NCBI GenBank assembly: GCA_036558745.1
Contig: DATBEZ010000097.1
Coordinates: 1-64,000, forward strand
Direction of reading: 5' to 3'
Length of the DNA: 64,000 bases
From: JAMXLJ01 sp036558745
GTDB lineage: Bacteria; Actinomycetota; Acidimicrobiia; IMCC26256; JAMXLJ01
In this document: positions 51,415 to 60,669 of the stretch, in pieces
How the letters are laid out: every line of letters begins with the position of its first letter
How positions within the stretch are numbered: position 1 is the first letter of the stretch
Notes under the pieces: generated by a model
What the model was told of the DNA's origin: nothing
The model's input: only the letters and a program-made list of their open reading frames with translations
Databases searched by the model: none
Made by a program: the position numbers and the translations under genes

Positions 51415-51541
51415 CTCCGCTCCCTCCTGCGTCGTCCTCATCGACGTCCTACCCGCGCGGCGGGGACGCATGACCACGCACGGGCCTGGCGCCGGCAACC
51501 CGCACGGGGTAAACCGGCGGCGACGCTGCGGGGGGTGAGCC

Positions 51542-52624
51542 ATGCTCACGGGCGAGGGCGGCGCGAGACGACGAGGACCGATGTACGCGGCGGCGGTCGC
51601 CGTCATCGTGGCGACCGCCGTCGTCGCGCCCGTTTCGCGGTCCGGGGCGTCGAGCACACGCGACAAGCGGGAGCGGGAGCGACGCGACGACGCGGTGCCG
51701 CGCGTGATCATCGACACGGACCTGTCCCGCTGGTGGGACGACGCGACCGCGCTCGGGCTTGCCAACGTCCTAGAGGAGCAGGGCCGGGTGCACGTCCTCG
51801 GCATCATGTCCGACATCCGCAACCCTGTTGCCGTCGCGGCCATCGACGCGATCGACACTGCATACGGCCATGGGCGGACGCCCGTCGGCGCGGTCGCAGA
51901 CAGCGAGGCGAACACCGCGCCGCACGGCTACAGCGATCTGCTCGCGGCGCGACTTCCGCACTCCGTGCACGACAGCGACGACGTTCCCGCCGCGGTCACG
52001 CTCTACCGGCGCCTGCTCGCACACCAGCCCGATCACAGCGTCACCATCGTCTCGCTCGGCGCGTACACCAACCTCGCCGGCCTGCTGGACTCGAGACACG
52101 GCCGCGCACTGGTCGCGAGGAAGGTGAAGCGACTCGTGATCATGGACGGCGTGTTCCCGACCGGCGGGCCGCCGTTCACGAACCAGAAGCTGGATCTCGC
52201 CGCGGCGAGCGCGGTCGTCGGTGGTGCAGGATGGCCGACGCCGGTCGCGTGGGTCGACGGCCTCGACGGCGTCGGGACGCAGGTCGGCGCGACGTTGTGC
52301 GCGACCGCGTCAGCCGCGAACCCGATGCGCGTCGTGTACGAGGCGTTGTTCGGATGCGGCCCTCCACGCGACGGTGACTGGGACGCGCCCGCACTTCTCT
52401 ACGCCGTCGGCGATCTCCCCGGCGTCTTCACCGAGCTGGGTCGGGGCGGCGCCGCGGTCATCAACGCCCAGGGCGGGTTGTCGTGGCAGACCGTCTCGCC
52501 CCGTCCGAGCGACGTGTACGTCCACGTCCTCGACCAGCAGATGCTCAACCGGCGGATCGACGGGCTCCTCCCCCTCGGTGCACCCGTGACGAGCCGTCAT
52601 CATCCGCACGCGCGAGGTTCGTGA
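51542..52624 (+). CDS. Secreted nucleoside hydrolase-like protein
   Basis: A 360-aa IU-nucleoside hydrolase-fold protein. A signal segment (about 15-33) precedes IIDTDLSRWWDDATALG, the altered family motif DTDxxxDD with extra residues. Later SLGAYTNLAGLL and VVIMDG-like strands follow. The fold cleaves N-glycosidic bonds in nucleosides; the spacing in the metal motif is unusual, so the substrate may differ. The start is ATG 51542 behind GGGGGGTGAG. Confidence 0.82.
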   Translation: MLTGEGGARRRGPMYAAAVAVIVATAVVAPVSRSGASSTRDKRERERRDDAVPRVIIDTDLSRWWDDATALGLANVLEEQGRVHVLGIMSDIRNPVAVAAIDAIDTAYGHGRTPVGAVADSEANTAPHGYSDLLAARLPHSVHDSDDVPAAVTLYRRLLAHQPDHSVTIVSLGAYTNLAGLLDSRHGRALVARKVKRLVIMDGVFPTGGPPFTNQKLDLAAASAVVGGAGWPTPVAWVDGLDGVGTQVGATLCATASAANPMRVVYEALFGCGPPRDGDWDAPALLYAVGDLPGVFTELGRGGAAVINAQGGLSWQTVSPRPSDVYVHVLDQQMLNRRIDGLLPLGAPVTSRHHPHARGS

Positions 52625-52757
52625 TCGCGCCCGATCGGAACCGCGGCGTCCGCCCGGACGTTCAGGGAGTTCTCAGCCGCGTCTTCGGGACCTATCAGAC
52701 GCGGGTGCGACCGTCGTCGGCCAATCCGTCCGCGACCGGAGCCGGGAGGTTCCTTCC

Positions 52758-53837
52758 GTGTTGAACGACCCTGTCGAGGCCACCCCGCCCGACTCCGCGG
52801 CATTGCTCGGCTCGGCGATCGCGCAGGTGAAACGTGTCGTCGTCGGGCAGGACCGCATGGTGGAGCGCGCGGTCGTGTGCCTGCTCGCACGCGGCCATTG
52901 CCTCATCGAGGGCGTCCCCGGCCTCGCGAAGACGCTGACGGTCTCGACGCTCGCACGCGTGGTCGGCACGCAGTTCACGCGCGTGCAGTTCACGCCCGAC
53001 CTCGTGCCCGCCGACCTCGTCGGCACGCGCATCTGGCGTCCGTCGCGCGAGGAGTTCGAGATCGAGTGGGGCCCCGTCCTCACGAACATCCTCCTCGCCG
53101 ACGAGATCAACCGGGCGCCGGCGAAGGTGCAGGCCGCCCTGCTCGAGGTGATGGCCGAGGGTCAGGTCTCGATCGCCGGTCAGACGCGGCACCTGCCCCA
53201 GCCGTTCCTCGTGCTCGCGACCCAAAACCCGATCGAGGCCGAGGGTGTGTACGCGCTGCCCGAGGCGCAACGCGACCGGTTCCTGATGCAGATCGTCGTC
53301 CATCATCCGTCGTACGAGGAGGAGCGTGAGATCGCGCGCCGGATGAGCGCGCACCGACCGGAGCCGGAGCAGGTGCTGACCGAGGCGCAGCTCGTCACGC
53401 TCCAGGACGCGGCCGCCAACGCGTTCGTGCACCAGGCGATCGAGGACTACGCGGTCCGCATCGTCATGGCGACGCGCGCGCCGGCGGACTGGGGGCTTCC
53501 CGAGCTGGTGGGTCGTGTCGCGCTCGGCGCGAGCCCGCGTGCGACGCTCGGTCTGCTCGCAGCGGCGCGCGGGTACGCGCTCGTGCAGGGCCGCACCTAC
53601 GTCGTCCCGCGTGACGTCTTCGAGGTTGCACCCGAAGTGCTGCGTCACCGGCTGCTCCTGAGCTACGACGCACTGGCAGAGGGCGTCCAGGTCGACGACG
53701 TCGTCGCGCGCGTGCTCGCGACCGTACCGCCGCCGCGCGTCGCCAACGAACAGGTCACCGGCCCGTCGAACGACTACGACGACACCCGACCCGTGACCGC
53801 GGTCGCGCCCGCAGGCCCGTACGGGATGTCGGCGTGA
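52758..53837 (+). CDS. MoxR-family AAA+ ATPase
   Basis: A 359-aa MoxR ATPase. Walker A is EGVPGLAKT, Walker B NILLADEINRAPAKVQAALLE and sensor 1 LVLATQNPIEAEG. This family acts with DUF58 and VWA proteins in chaperone-like maturation of metal or surface enzymes. The start is GTG 52758 after GGGAGGT. It overlaps the DUF58 gene as GTGA. The 133-nt gap upstream has no clear promoter. Confidence 0.9.
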   Translation: MLNDPVEATPPDSAALLGSAIAQVKRVVVGQDRMVERAVVCLLARGHCLIEGVPGLAKTLTVSTLARVVGTQFTRVQFTPDLVPADLVGTRIWRPSREEFEIEWGPVLTNILLADEINRAPAKVQAALLEVMAEGQVSIAGQTRHLPQPFLVLATQNPIEAEGVYALPEAQRDRFLMQIVVHHPSYEEEREIARRMSAHRPEPEQVLTEAQLVTLQDAAANAFVHQAIEDYAVRIVMATRAPADWGLPELVGRVALGASPRATLGLLAAARGYALVQGRTYVVPRDVFEVAPEVLRHRLLLSYDALAEGVQVDDVVARVLATVPPPRVANEQVTGPSNDYDDTRPVTAVAPAGPYGMSA

Positions 53838-54859
53838 GCCCACGCCGTCGCGCGGGCAACGAACGGACGTGGGAACCGCTCGACGTCCGATCGACGGTCG
53901 CGCCCGCCGAGCGCCTGGCCCGTCTCGAGCTCGAGGTCACGCGCCGGCTCGACGGTCTGGTCCACGGCGACTTCCTCGGTGTCGCGGTGGGACCGGGTTC
54001 GGAGCCGAGCGATGCCCGCCCCTACGCACCCGGTGACGACGCCCGCTGGATCGATTGGAACCTCACCGCGCGCAGCGCCGCGGTCCAGACCCGGCTCACC
54101 GAGCCCGACCGCGAGCTCGAGCTCTGGCTCCTCGCCGACGTCTCCCCGAGCCTCGACTTCGGCACCGCACGGGTCGAGAAGCGGGACCTCGTCCTCGCCG
54201 CGGCGGCTGCGTTCGGGTTGCGCACGCTCGGCCACGGCAACCGGGTCGGGCTGATGATCGTCGGCGACGGGCCACCGCGGATCTTTCCTGCGCGCTCCGA
54301 CCGCTCGAGCGTGCTCGCCGCGCTCAGCGCCCTGGCGACCCACCGTCGCCGCGACTGCGGGTCGGATCACGATGCCGACCTCCGTGCGGGTCTCGAGCGG
54401 ATGCGTCGTATCTCACACCGGCGCGGCGTCGTGGTGGTGATGTCCGACTTCCTCGAGCGGACACCCTGGCCACGGGCGCTGGCCCAGGTCGCGCTGCATC
54501 ACGACGTCGTCGCGGTCCACGTCGTCGACCCTCGCGAGCTCGCGTTGCCGTCGGTCGGAATGGTCGCGATGGTCGACGCCGAGACGGGTGCCGTCATCGA
54601 CGTCCAGACGCACTCCGCGCCACTTCGCGAGCGCTATGCCACCGCGGCCCGGGCGCGCCACGACGCGATCGCTGCCGAGCTCCACGCGGCCGGCGCGTGG
54701 AGCGTCGAGCTGTCGACCGATCGTGACTGGGTGCTCGACCTCGCCCGGTTCTTCGCGCGGTCGCATCCCCGTCGCGTCCAGCGCTCACCGTTACAGCGAC
54801 GCTCACACGCAACGACGAGCGGTCGGGCGCGGTCGGGCGCGGAGGCAGCGTCGCGATGA
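53834..54859 (+). CDS. DUF58 domain protein
   Basis: A 341-aa protein with the DUF58 hallmark PYAPGDDARWIDWNLTARSA and the VWA-like LLADVSPSLDFGTARVEKRDLV. It is the usual partner of MoxR. GTG 53834 overlaps the moxR stop, and the end overlaps the VWA gene as ATGA, giving a coupled three-gene operon. The last ~35 residues are Arg/Ser-rich. Confidence 0.88.
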   Translation: MSPRRRAGNERTWEPLDVRSTVAPAERLARLELEVTRRLDGLVHGDFLGVAVGPGSEPSDARPYAPGDDARWIDWNLTARSAAVQTRLTEPDRELELWLLADVSPSLDFGTARVEKRDLVLAAAAAFGLRTLGHGNRVGLMIVGDGPPRIFPARSDRSSVLAALSALATHRRRDCGSDHDADLRAGLERMRRISHRRGVVVVMSDFLERTPWPRALAQVALHHDVVAVHVVDPRELALPSVGMVAMVDAETGAVIDVQTHSAPLRERYATAARARHDAIAAELHAAGAWSVELSTDRDWVLDLARFFARSHPRRVQRSPLQRRSHATTSGRARSGAEAASR

Positions 54860-55824
54860 CGTTCCTCTCGCCGTGGCGCCTCGTCTTGCTCATCGCCCCG
54901 CTCGCGCTGGTCGCCGGATATGTCGTCGCGCAGCGGATGCGCCGCCGGGACGTGTTGCGCTTCACGAGCGTCGAGCTGCTCGCGTCCGTCGCGCCCCGTC
55001 GTCCCGGCTGGCAGCGACACGTCGCGTCGGCCGCGGTGGCGGGCGCGCTGATCCTGCTCGTCCTGGCCTTCGCCCGCCCCGCCCACGCGGTCCAGGTGCC
55101 GCGGCAGCGCGCGACCATCGTGCTCGTGCTCGACACATCCGGCTCGATGGGCGCGACCGATGTCGCACCGTCGCGGCTGGCCGCCGCGCAGCAGGCCGCA
55201 CGCAAGTTCGTGCAGAGCATGCGGAGCGGCATCAACGTCGGCGTCGTCGCGTTCGACACCAATGCGCGCGTGCTCGCCGCGCCGACGACCGACCGCGCGT
55301 CGCTGACCGCCGCGATCGACCACCTCACCATTGGTGGTGGAACCGCGACCGGGGACGCCATCACGACGGCGCTCGACGCCATCGCCGCCGCGCCCGGCAG
55401 CACGACGGCGAAGCGTGTCCCCGCCGCGATCGTGCTCATGAGCGACGGCTCGCCGACGATCGGGAGCGGGACGCAGGGCCCACAAGAAGCGGTGACGTCC
55501 GCGTCCGCAGCCGCGAAGCAGGCGCACGTCCCGATCGACACCATCGCGTTCGGTACCGCCAACGGGACGGTCGAGGCGGAGGGCGAGCTCACGCCGGTCC
55601 CGTTCGATCCCGCGACCATGGCCCAGATCGCGCACGACACGGGCGGCCGGACCTTCACCGCGCAAACCGGCGACGAGCTGCAGGCCGTCTACAGCCAGGT
55701 CGGCAAGCTCGTCGGATTCGACACCGTGACGCGCGAGCTCACCGCCGCATTCACCGGTGCCGGCATCGGCGTGCTCACGCTCGCGGCCGCCGCCGGGATC
55801 TGGTGGATGCAGCGGATCGCGTGA
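54856..55824 (+). CDS. VWA-domain membrane protein (BatA-like)
   Basis: A 322-aa protein. Two N-terminal TMs (about 8-26 and 57-73) precede a von Willebrand A domain with the MIDAS motif D93-T-S-G-S (VLDTSGSMG), ending with a C-terminal TM (about 298-316). Layout matches BatA/BatB proteins of MoxR operons. It overlaps the DUF58 gene. Confidence 0.88.
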   Translation: MTFLSPWRLVLLIAPLALVAGYVVAQRMRRRDVLRFTSVELLASVAPRRPGWQRHVASAAVAGALILLVLAFARPAHAVQVPRQRATIVLVLDTSGSMGATDVAPSRLAAAQQAARKFVQSMRSGINVGVVAFDTNARVLAAPTTDRASLTAAIDHLTIGGGTATGDAITTALDAIAAAPGSTTAKRVPAAIVLMSDGSPTIGSGTQGPQEAVTSASAAAKQAHVPIDTIAFGTANGTVEAEGELTPVPFDPATMAQIAHDTGGRTFTAQTGDELQAVYSQVGKLVGFDTVTRELTAAFTGAGIGVLTLAAAAGIWWMQRIA

Positions 55825-55852
55825 CCATGCAGGGACTGCAGAGGCGAACACC

Positions 55853-57283
55853 ATGACCGAGAGCAACGACTGGCAATCGAGTGAGGCGGCGTCAAGTGAC
55901 GCCGCGCCCACCGGCGTGCGCACACCGCCGAATCCCGCGCACTGGTGGGATCGGTACGAGGACCCCAGCGCGTGGGCGCCGCCCGGCCCGGCGCATCTCG
56001 CGGGCGGCCCACGAGGCGCCGACGACACGCCGCCGGGCGGGACTCCGGTCGCGGGCGCGTGGGCACCGGCTCCCCGTCGCCGCGGCTGGGTCGTCTGGAC
56101 CGCAGTCGGCGCCGCCATCGCGCTCATCGTCGTCTTCGCGCTCGCGGGCGTCGGGATCTCGAACTGGCTGCATCGGGACAGCACCGACGTCGCGTCCCGC
56201 ACCCCGCAGAGCGGCGCGTTCAACCCGTTCTCGCCGCCCTCGACCCTGCCCTCGGTCCCGCCGTCGACCGCTCCGAACGGCCAGGGCGGGACGAACGGCC
56301 AAGGCGGACAGGGTGGACAGAACGGCACCGCGGGTGGGAGCGCGGCGACCGCCGGCGTGGTGAACGTCGACACGAACCTCGCGTTCGGCAGCGGTTCCGG
56401 CGCGGGGACCGGGATGGTGCTCACCGCGTCGGGTGAGGTGCTGACGAACAACCACGTGGTCAGTGGCGCGTCCGACATCCAGGTGGAAGTTCCCGCCACC
56501 GGCCAGACCTACAGCGCGACCGTCGTCGGCACGGACGCAACGGATGACGTCGCCGTGATCCAACTCAAGGGTGCGTCGGGACTCCCGACGATCGCGCTCG
56601 GAGACTCCTCGCGCGTCAAGGTCGGTGACGCGGTCGTCGCGGTCGGCAATGCCGGCGGCCAAGGCGGTTCGCCGACGGTCGTGAACGGCAGCGTGCGCGC
56701 GCTCGATCAGCAGATCACCGTCGGCGACCCGGCGTCGGGCGTGCAGGAGCAGCTGAGCGGGCTCATCCAGACGGACGCGCCGCTGCAACCCGGCGACTCC
56801 GGTGGACCGCTCATGGACTCGAGCTCACGAGTCATCGGAATGGACACCGCCGCGCTCGTCGGCCGCCGCTTCCAGGCGACGAACGAGGGCTACGCGATCC
56901 CGATCAACCACGCGCTCGACATCGCGCACAAGATCGAGGCCGGCCAGGGAAGCGGTGACATCCAGATCGGGCCGCCTGCGTTCCTCGGTGTCGAGATCGT
57001 CACGCCCTCGCAGGCCAATTCGTCACTCGGTGGTTACAGCCCGCCCAGCGACAGCGGCGCGATCGTCGCCGACGTCGAGCCCGGGACGCCGGCGGCGAAC
57101 GCGGGACTCCAGTCCGGTGACGAGATCGTCGCGATCGACGGTCACGCCGTCGACTCGCCGACGAGCTTGAAGACGATCATGAAGACGCACCAGCCCGGCG
57201 ACCGCATCACCGTCTCGTGGGTCGACTCGTCCGGGAACCACCACGACGCGACGGTCGTCCTCGCGGCCGGGCCGCCCGCCTGA
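55853..57283 (+). CDS. HtrA/DegP-like membrane serine protease with PDZ
   Basis: A 476-aa protein. A Pro/Gly-rich cytoplasmic tail, TM (about 78-103) and Gly/Asn/Ser-rich linker lead to a trypsin-like domain with H201 (LTNNHVVSG), D232 (DDVAVIQL) and S316 (GDSGGPL), then a C-terminal PDZ (PGTPAANAGLQSGDEIVAIDG). It degrades or refolds exported proteins. ATG 55853 lies 28 nt behind the VWA gene. A hairpin follows the stop. Confidence 0.9.
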   Translation: MTESNDWQSSEAASSDAAPTGVRTPPNPAHWWDRYEDPSAWAPPGPAHLAGGPRGADDTPPGGTPVAGAWAPAPRRRGWVVWTAVGAAIALIVVFALAGVGISNWLHRDSTDVASRTPQSGAFNPFSPPSTLPSVPPSTAPNGQGGTNGQGGQGGQNGTAGGSAATAGVVNVDTNLAFGSGSGAGTGMVLTASGEVLTNNHVVSGASDIQVEVPATGQTYSATVVGTDATDDVAVIQLKGASGLPTIALGDSSRVKVGDAVVAVGNAGGQGGSPTVVNGSVRALDQQITVGDPASGVQEQLSGLIQTDAPLQPGDSGGPLMDSSSRVIGMDTAALVGRRFQATNEGYAIPINHALDIAHKIEAGQGSGDIQIGPPAFLGVEIVTPSQANSSLGGYSPPSDSGAIVADVEPGTPAANAGLQSGDEIVAIDGHAVDSPTSLKTIMKTHQPGDRITVSWVDSSGNHHDATVVLAAGPPA

Positions 57284-57287
57284 GGAC

Positions 57288-57311
57288 CCGCCACGCCGCA
57301 AAAGGTGGCGG
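57288..57311 (+). terminator. Hairpin after the protease gene
   Basis: CCGCCAC (57288-57294) and GTGGCGG (57305-57311) form a 7-bp stem with a 10-nt loop, 5 nt after the stop. There is no T-tract, but it ends the MoxR-protease run. Confidence 0.5.
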
Positions 57312-57393
57312 CTCCGTTGTGGACGGGTTGTGACACCCGCGGCAACGTTGTCTTCCTGCGCCAGAACCAGCCGGGACCCCGGCACGCGGCACC

Positions 57394-58737
57394 ATGACCG
57401 ACCACCCCGAGCGGCGAGCGGCGGGCAGATCATCCGAGGTCGGCGTCACGCGGTCACGACTCGCCGACGAGCGGGACGGCATCGCCGATGAACGGGACAA
57501 GGTCGCCGGCCAGCGCGACGACCTGGCCGACCGGCGCGAGGCCCAGGCCGACGCGGCCGAGGATGCGCTTCGACGGATCGCGCCACCCTCCGCGACGCAG
57601 ATCCTCGATGCGTTGGCCGCCGACGCCGCGGCGCTCCGCGCCAACCGGCTCGATCGCGACGAGCACGCCGACGAGAGCGACCGTGCCGCGTCAGCGGTCG
57701 AGCATCGCGAGGGCGAGGACGTCGACTGGGCTGCAGACCGGCGTGACTTCGTCGCCGATGATCGTCAGTCGCAGGCCGACCGGGGCGAGGTGCTCGACAA
57801 CGAGCGCGAAGTGCTTGCGGACGTGCGCGAACGACACCTCCGACAGCTCGCCGCGGACATCGGTCTGCACACGGCATCGGCAGCCGGCGGCAGCGACGTC
57901 ACGCTCGAGTCCGTCGCGTCCAGAGCCGCTCGCCGCCGAGCCGGCGCAGACCGGGCCGAGGCTCGGCGAGAGCGACAGCGCGCCGACGTCGACCACGCCG
58001 GCCGGGATTTCACGCGGCCGTTGGCCTCGCATCTCCTCGACATCGCGCGTCTCCTCGTTCACGCGAGCGACCCTGACGACGCCACGGCCGACATCGTCGC
58101 GGCGGCCCAGCAGGTGGTGCCGGGATGCGACGCCGCGAGCTTCTCCAAGCCCGCCGGGATCGAGGTCCTCACCACCGCGACGACCAGCCCGGTGGCGCAA
58201 TACCTCGACAGCTTGCAGTACGAGAACGGGGAGGGCCCGTGTCTCGAGGCGCTGCTGACGCTGCAGCTGGTCACGAGCGACGAGCTCGCTGCCGACTCGC
58301 GGTGGCCGCAGCTCGTGGCCGCCGTCGCGGCCGCCGGTTTCGTCGCCAGCGCGATGGCATCGCCCATCGTCGACGAGCGCGACCCGGGCACGGCGTTCGG
58401 GTCGATCAACAACTACAGCACCAGCATCGGGGCTTTCGACGAGGAAGCGCGCGACTGCGTGATGCTGCTCAGCGCGCATCTCGGTGCCGTGCTCACACTC
58501 GCCGCACGTGCTGCCGACGCCGATACGACGACCATGCAGCTCACCGAGGCGGTCGAGAGCCGGGACGTCATCGGCCAGGCCAAGGGCATCCTCATGGAGC
58601 GCCAGCGACTCACCGCCGACCAGGCGTTCGATGTGCTGAAGCGCGCGTCGCAGCGCCTCAACCGCAGACTCCGTGACGTCGCCGGCGATCTCACCCGCAC
58701 CGGTGAGATCGCAACGCCGCCGCGAGGGCCGAGCTAG
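57394..58737 (+). CDS. GAF-ANTAR regulator with coiled-coil N-terminus
   Basis: A 447-aa protein. The first ~130 residues carry repeated ADERDGIADERDKVAGQRDD-like heptads, a coiled coil. A GAF domain (about 210-370) follows, including the segment LDSLQYENGEGPCLEAL. The C-terminal ANTAR RNA-binding domain has ESRDVIGQAKGILMERQRLT and AFDVLKRASQRLNRRLRDVA. ANTAR proteins bind paired stem-loops in nascent RNA and prevent termination. Start ATG 57394; no strong ribosome site. Its TAG stop overlaps the GH15 stop on the other strand within CTAG. Confidence 0.88.
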   Translation: MTDHPERRAAGRSSEVGVTRSRLADERDGIADERDKVAGQRDDLADRREAQADAAEDALRRIAPPSATQILDALAADAAALRANRLDRDEHADESDRAASAVEHREGEDVDWAADRRDFVADDRQSQADRGEVLDNEREVLADVRERHLRQLAADIGLHTASAAGGSDVTLESVASRAARRRAGADRAEARRERQRADVDHAGRDFTRPLASHLLDIARLLVHASDPDDATADIVAAAQQVVPGCDAASFSKPAGIEVLTTATTSPVAQYLDSLQYENGEGPCLEALLTLQLVTSDELAADSRWPQLVAAVAAAGFVASAMASPIVDERDPGTAFGSINNYSTSIGAFDEEARDCVMLLSAHLGAVLTLAARAADADTTTMQLTEAVESRDVIGQAKGILMERQRLTADQAFDVLKRASQRLNRRLRDVAGDLTRTGEIATPPRGPS

Positions 58738-60554
58738 CTGCGCCGCGGTGCGCCGCGCATCTCGCGGTGGAAGCGGGTGACGGCGGTGACGAGCGAGAGG
58801 TGCGTCAGCGCTTGCGGCAGGTTCCCGAGGAACGCGCTCGTCGCGGGATCGGCCTCCTCGGCGTAGAGCCCGACGTCGTTCGCGAGGTCGACGAGTGCAT
58901 CGAGGAGCTCCCCGGCCTCGTCGACGCGACGGCGGTGGATGAGCGCGTTCGCGAGCCAGAACGAGCACGCGAGGAATGCCCCCTCCTCCCGCCGCATACC
59001 ACTGACGCGGTAGACGAGCGGGCCGACGCCGAGCTCGGCGCGGATCGCGTCGATGGTTCCGTCGAGGCGCTCGTCGTCGCGGTCGAGGAATCCGCTGCGC
59101 GCCGCGAGCAGGACGCTCGCGTCGAGATCGTCGGTCCCGGGATGGATTGTGAAGCTGTGGCGCGACTCCGACCAGCATTGACGCTCGATCCACTCCCGCA
59201 CGGCCGCACGCTCGGCGCGCCACCGGTCGAGCGTCGGGATCGCGATGCCGCGCTGCTCGACGAGGCGGATCGCGCGGTCGAGCGTGACCCAGCAACCGAT
59301 CTTGGACTGCGTGAAGTGACGCTGGTCCGGGAGCTCCCAGATCCCCGCGTCCTTCGACCGCCACACGTCGCACACCTCGTTCGCGTACTGGTGCACGAGC
59401 GTGAGCGTCGCGTCGTCGAGCAGGTTCCCCGCGTCCACGTACTGCCAGAGCGAGTCCAGGATGTCGCCGTAGTTCCCGAACTGCACCTGCCCCGCCGCCC
59501 GGTTCCCGCTCCGCACCGGGCGCGAGTCGCGATAGCCGCGGGCGTGCACGTCACGAGCGACGTCACTATCGGGCACCGTGCCGTCCAACTTGTAGAGCAC
59601 GTTGAGACGGCCGCTCCGTCGGAGCGCGCGCACCAGGAACGCGACCGCGGCGTGCGTCTCCTCCACGAGCGAGAGCTCGAGGAACGATTCGAGCGCGAAC
59701 GAGGAGTCGCGCACCCACGCGTACCGGTAGTCCCAGTTCCGGTCGCCACCGATGCGCTCCGGCAGCGACGTCGTCGCCGCCGCGGTGATCGCACCCGTCC
59801 GCTCGACCATCAGGAGCTTGAGGGTCAGCGCGCTGCGGACGACCGCGTCGCGCCACGGGCCGTCGTAACAGATGGTCTCCGCCCAGCGACGCCACGAGTC
59901 GACCGTTGCGTCGAGTCGTCGCTCGATCGGGTCGCGCGTCGCGAGGTGGACGGGCTGCGAGTCGGTCACGACGAGGGCGACCAGCGATCGTCGTCCCTCC
60001 TCCACGACGAGCTCTGCACCGGCCCCACCCGGATCGCAGCGGACGTCGCCGGCGTCGAACGCGAGGACCGCGCCGTACTGGTCCTCGACCCGGACGGTCG
60101 GGACGCCGGCCTCCTCGTGCACCCACGGTTGCGCGCGGCCGAAGCGGCTGCCCGGCTCGACCCGCCAGCGGACGCGCACCTCGCCCGCGAGGCCTTCGAT
60201 GCGGCGCGCGAGCTCCGACCATGGCAACGGTCCCGACGCCCCGACGCACAGCGCGTCGGTGACGCGTACCGCCCCGGACGCGGTGCGAAAGGTCGTCCGG
60301 AGGACGTTGCTGTCGGGGACGTACTCACGCGCGACCGAGAACGGCTCGACCGGCGCGAGCGAGAACCGCCCGCCCCGCTCGGGATCGACGAGCGCGGCGA
60401 AGAACGGGGGCGCGTCGAACGTCGGCATCGCGAGCCAGTCGATGCTCCCGTCGACGGCCACGAGCGCCGCGGTACGCCCGTCACCCAGTGCCGCGTAGTC
60501 GCGCAGCGGCGCGAACCCGTCGACGCGCTCGGGGCGACTCCCGGCTCCCAGCAT
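58734..60554 (-). CDS. GH15 glucoamylase/trehalase-like enzyme
   Basis: A 606-aa glycoside hydrolase family 15 protein. The N-terminal DYAALGDGRTAALVAVDGSIDWLAMP is the family's opening; the (alpha/alpha)6 core starts at RIGGDRNWDYRYAWVRD (about 270-286); GLYAEEADPATSAFLGN ends it. Actinobacterial relatives include trehalases and glucoamylases; the substrate cannot be fixed. It is cytoplasmic by sequence. ATG 60554 with GCGGGAG upstream; the longer open frame lies over the divergent promoter. Confidence 0.88.
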   Translation of the reverse strand: MLGAGSRPERVDGFAPLRDYAALGDGRTAALVAVDGSIDWLAMPTFDAPPFFAALVDPERGGRFSLAPVEPFSVAREYVPDSNVLRTTFRTASGAVRVTDALCVGASGPLPWSELARRIEGLAGEVRVRWRVEPGSRFGRAQPWVHEEAGVPTVRVEDQYGAVLAFDAGDVRCDPGGAGAELVVEEGRRSLVALVVTDSQPVHLATRDPIERRLDATVDSWRRWAETICYDGPWRDAVVRSALTLKLLMVERTGAITAAATTSLPERIGGDRNWDYRYAWVRDSSFALESFLELSLVEETHAAVAFLVRALRRSGRLNVLYKLDGTVPDSDVARDVHARGYRDSRPVRSGNRAAGQVQFGNYGDILDSLWQYVDAGNLLDDATLTLVHQYANEVCDVWRSKDAGIWELPDQRHFTQSKIGCWVTLDRAIRLVEQRGIAIPTLDRWRAERAAVREWIERQCWSESRHSFTIHPGTDDLDASVLLAARSGFLDRDDERLDGTIDAIRAELGVGPLVYRVSGMRREEGAFLACSFWLANALIHRRRVDEAGELLDALVDLANDVGLYAEEADPATSAFLGNLPQALTHLSLVTAVTRFHREMRGAPRRS

Positions 60555-60602
60555 CTCCCGCTTCGTACCCGCGCGCCGGCCCGGGAATGCGGCGGGCCAG
60601 CC

Positions 60603-60631
60603 TTGTGCCCCTCCTCGCCTCTCGCTACCGT
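60603..60631 (+). promoter_or_regulatory. Promoter candidate for the acyl hydrolase gene
   Basis: TTGTGC (60603-60608), a 17-nt spacer and TACCGT (60626-60631). The -35 is poor (three of six consensus bases), the -10 fits TANNNT. Confidence 0.4.
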
Positions 60632-60669
60632 CGGACGCCTCTTCCTCGGCTGCTCTCGAGGAGGTCGTG

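Noticed and set aside
52758..57283. MoxR-DUF58-VWA-HtrA run as a new defence system
   Set aside because: MoxR-DUF58-VWA is a widespread known chaperone-type operon, and the protease has its own spacing and family.
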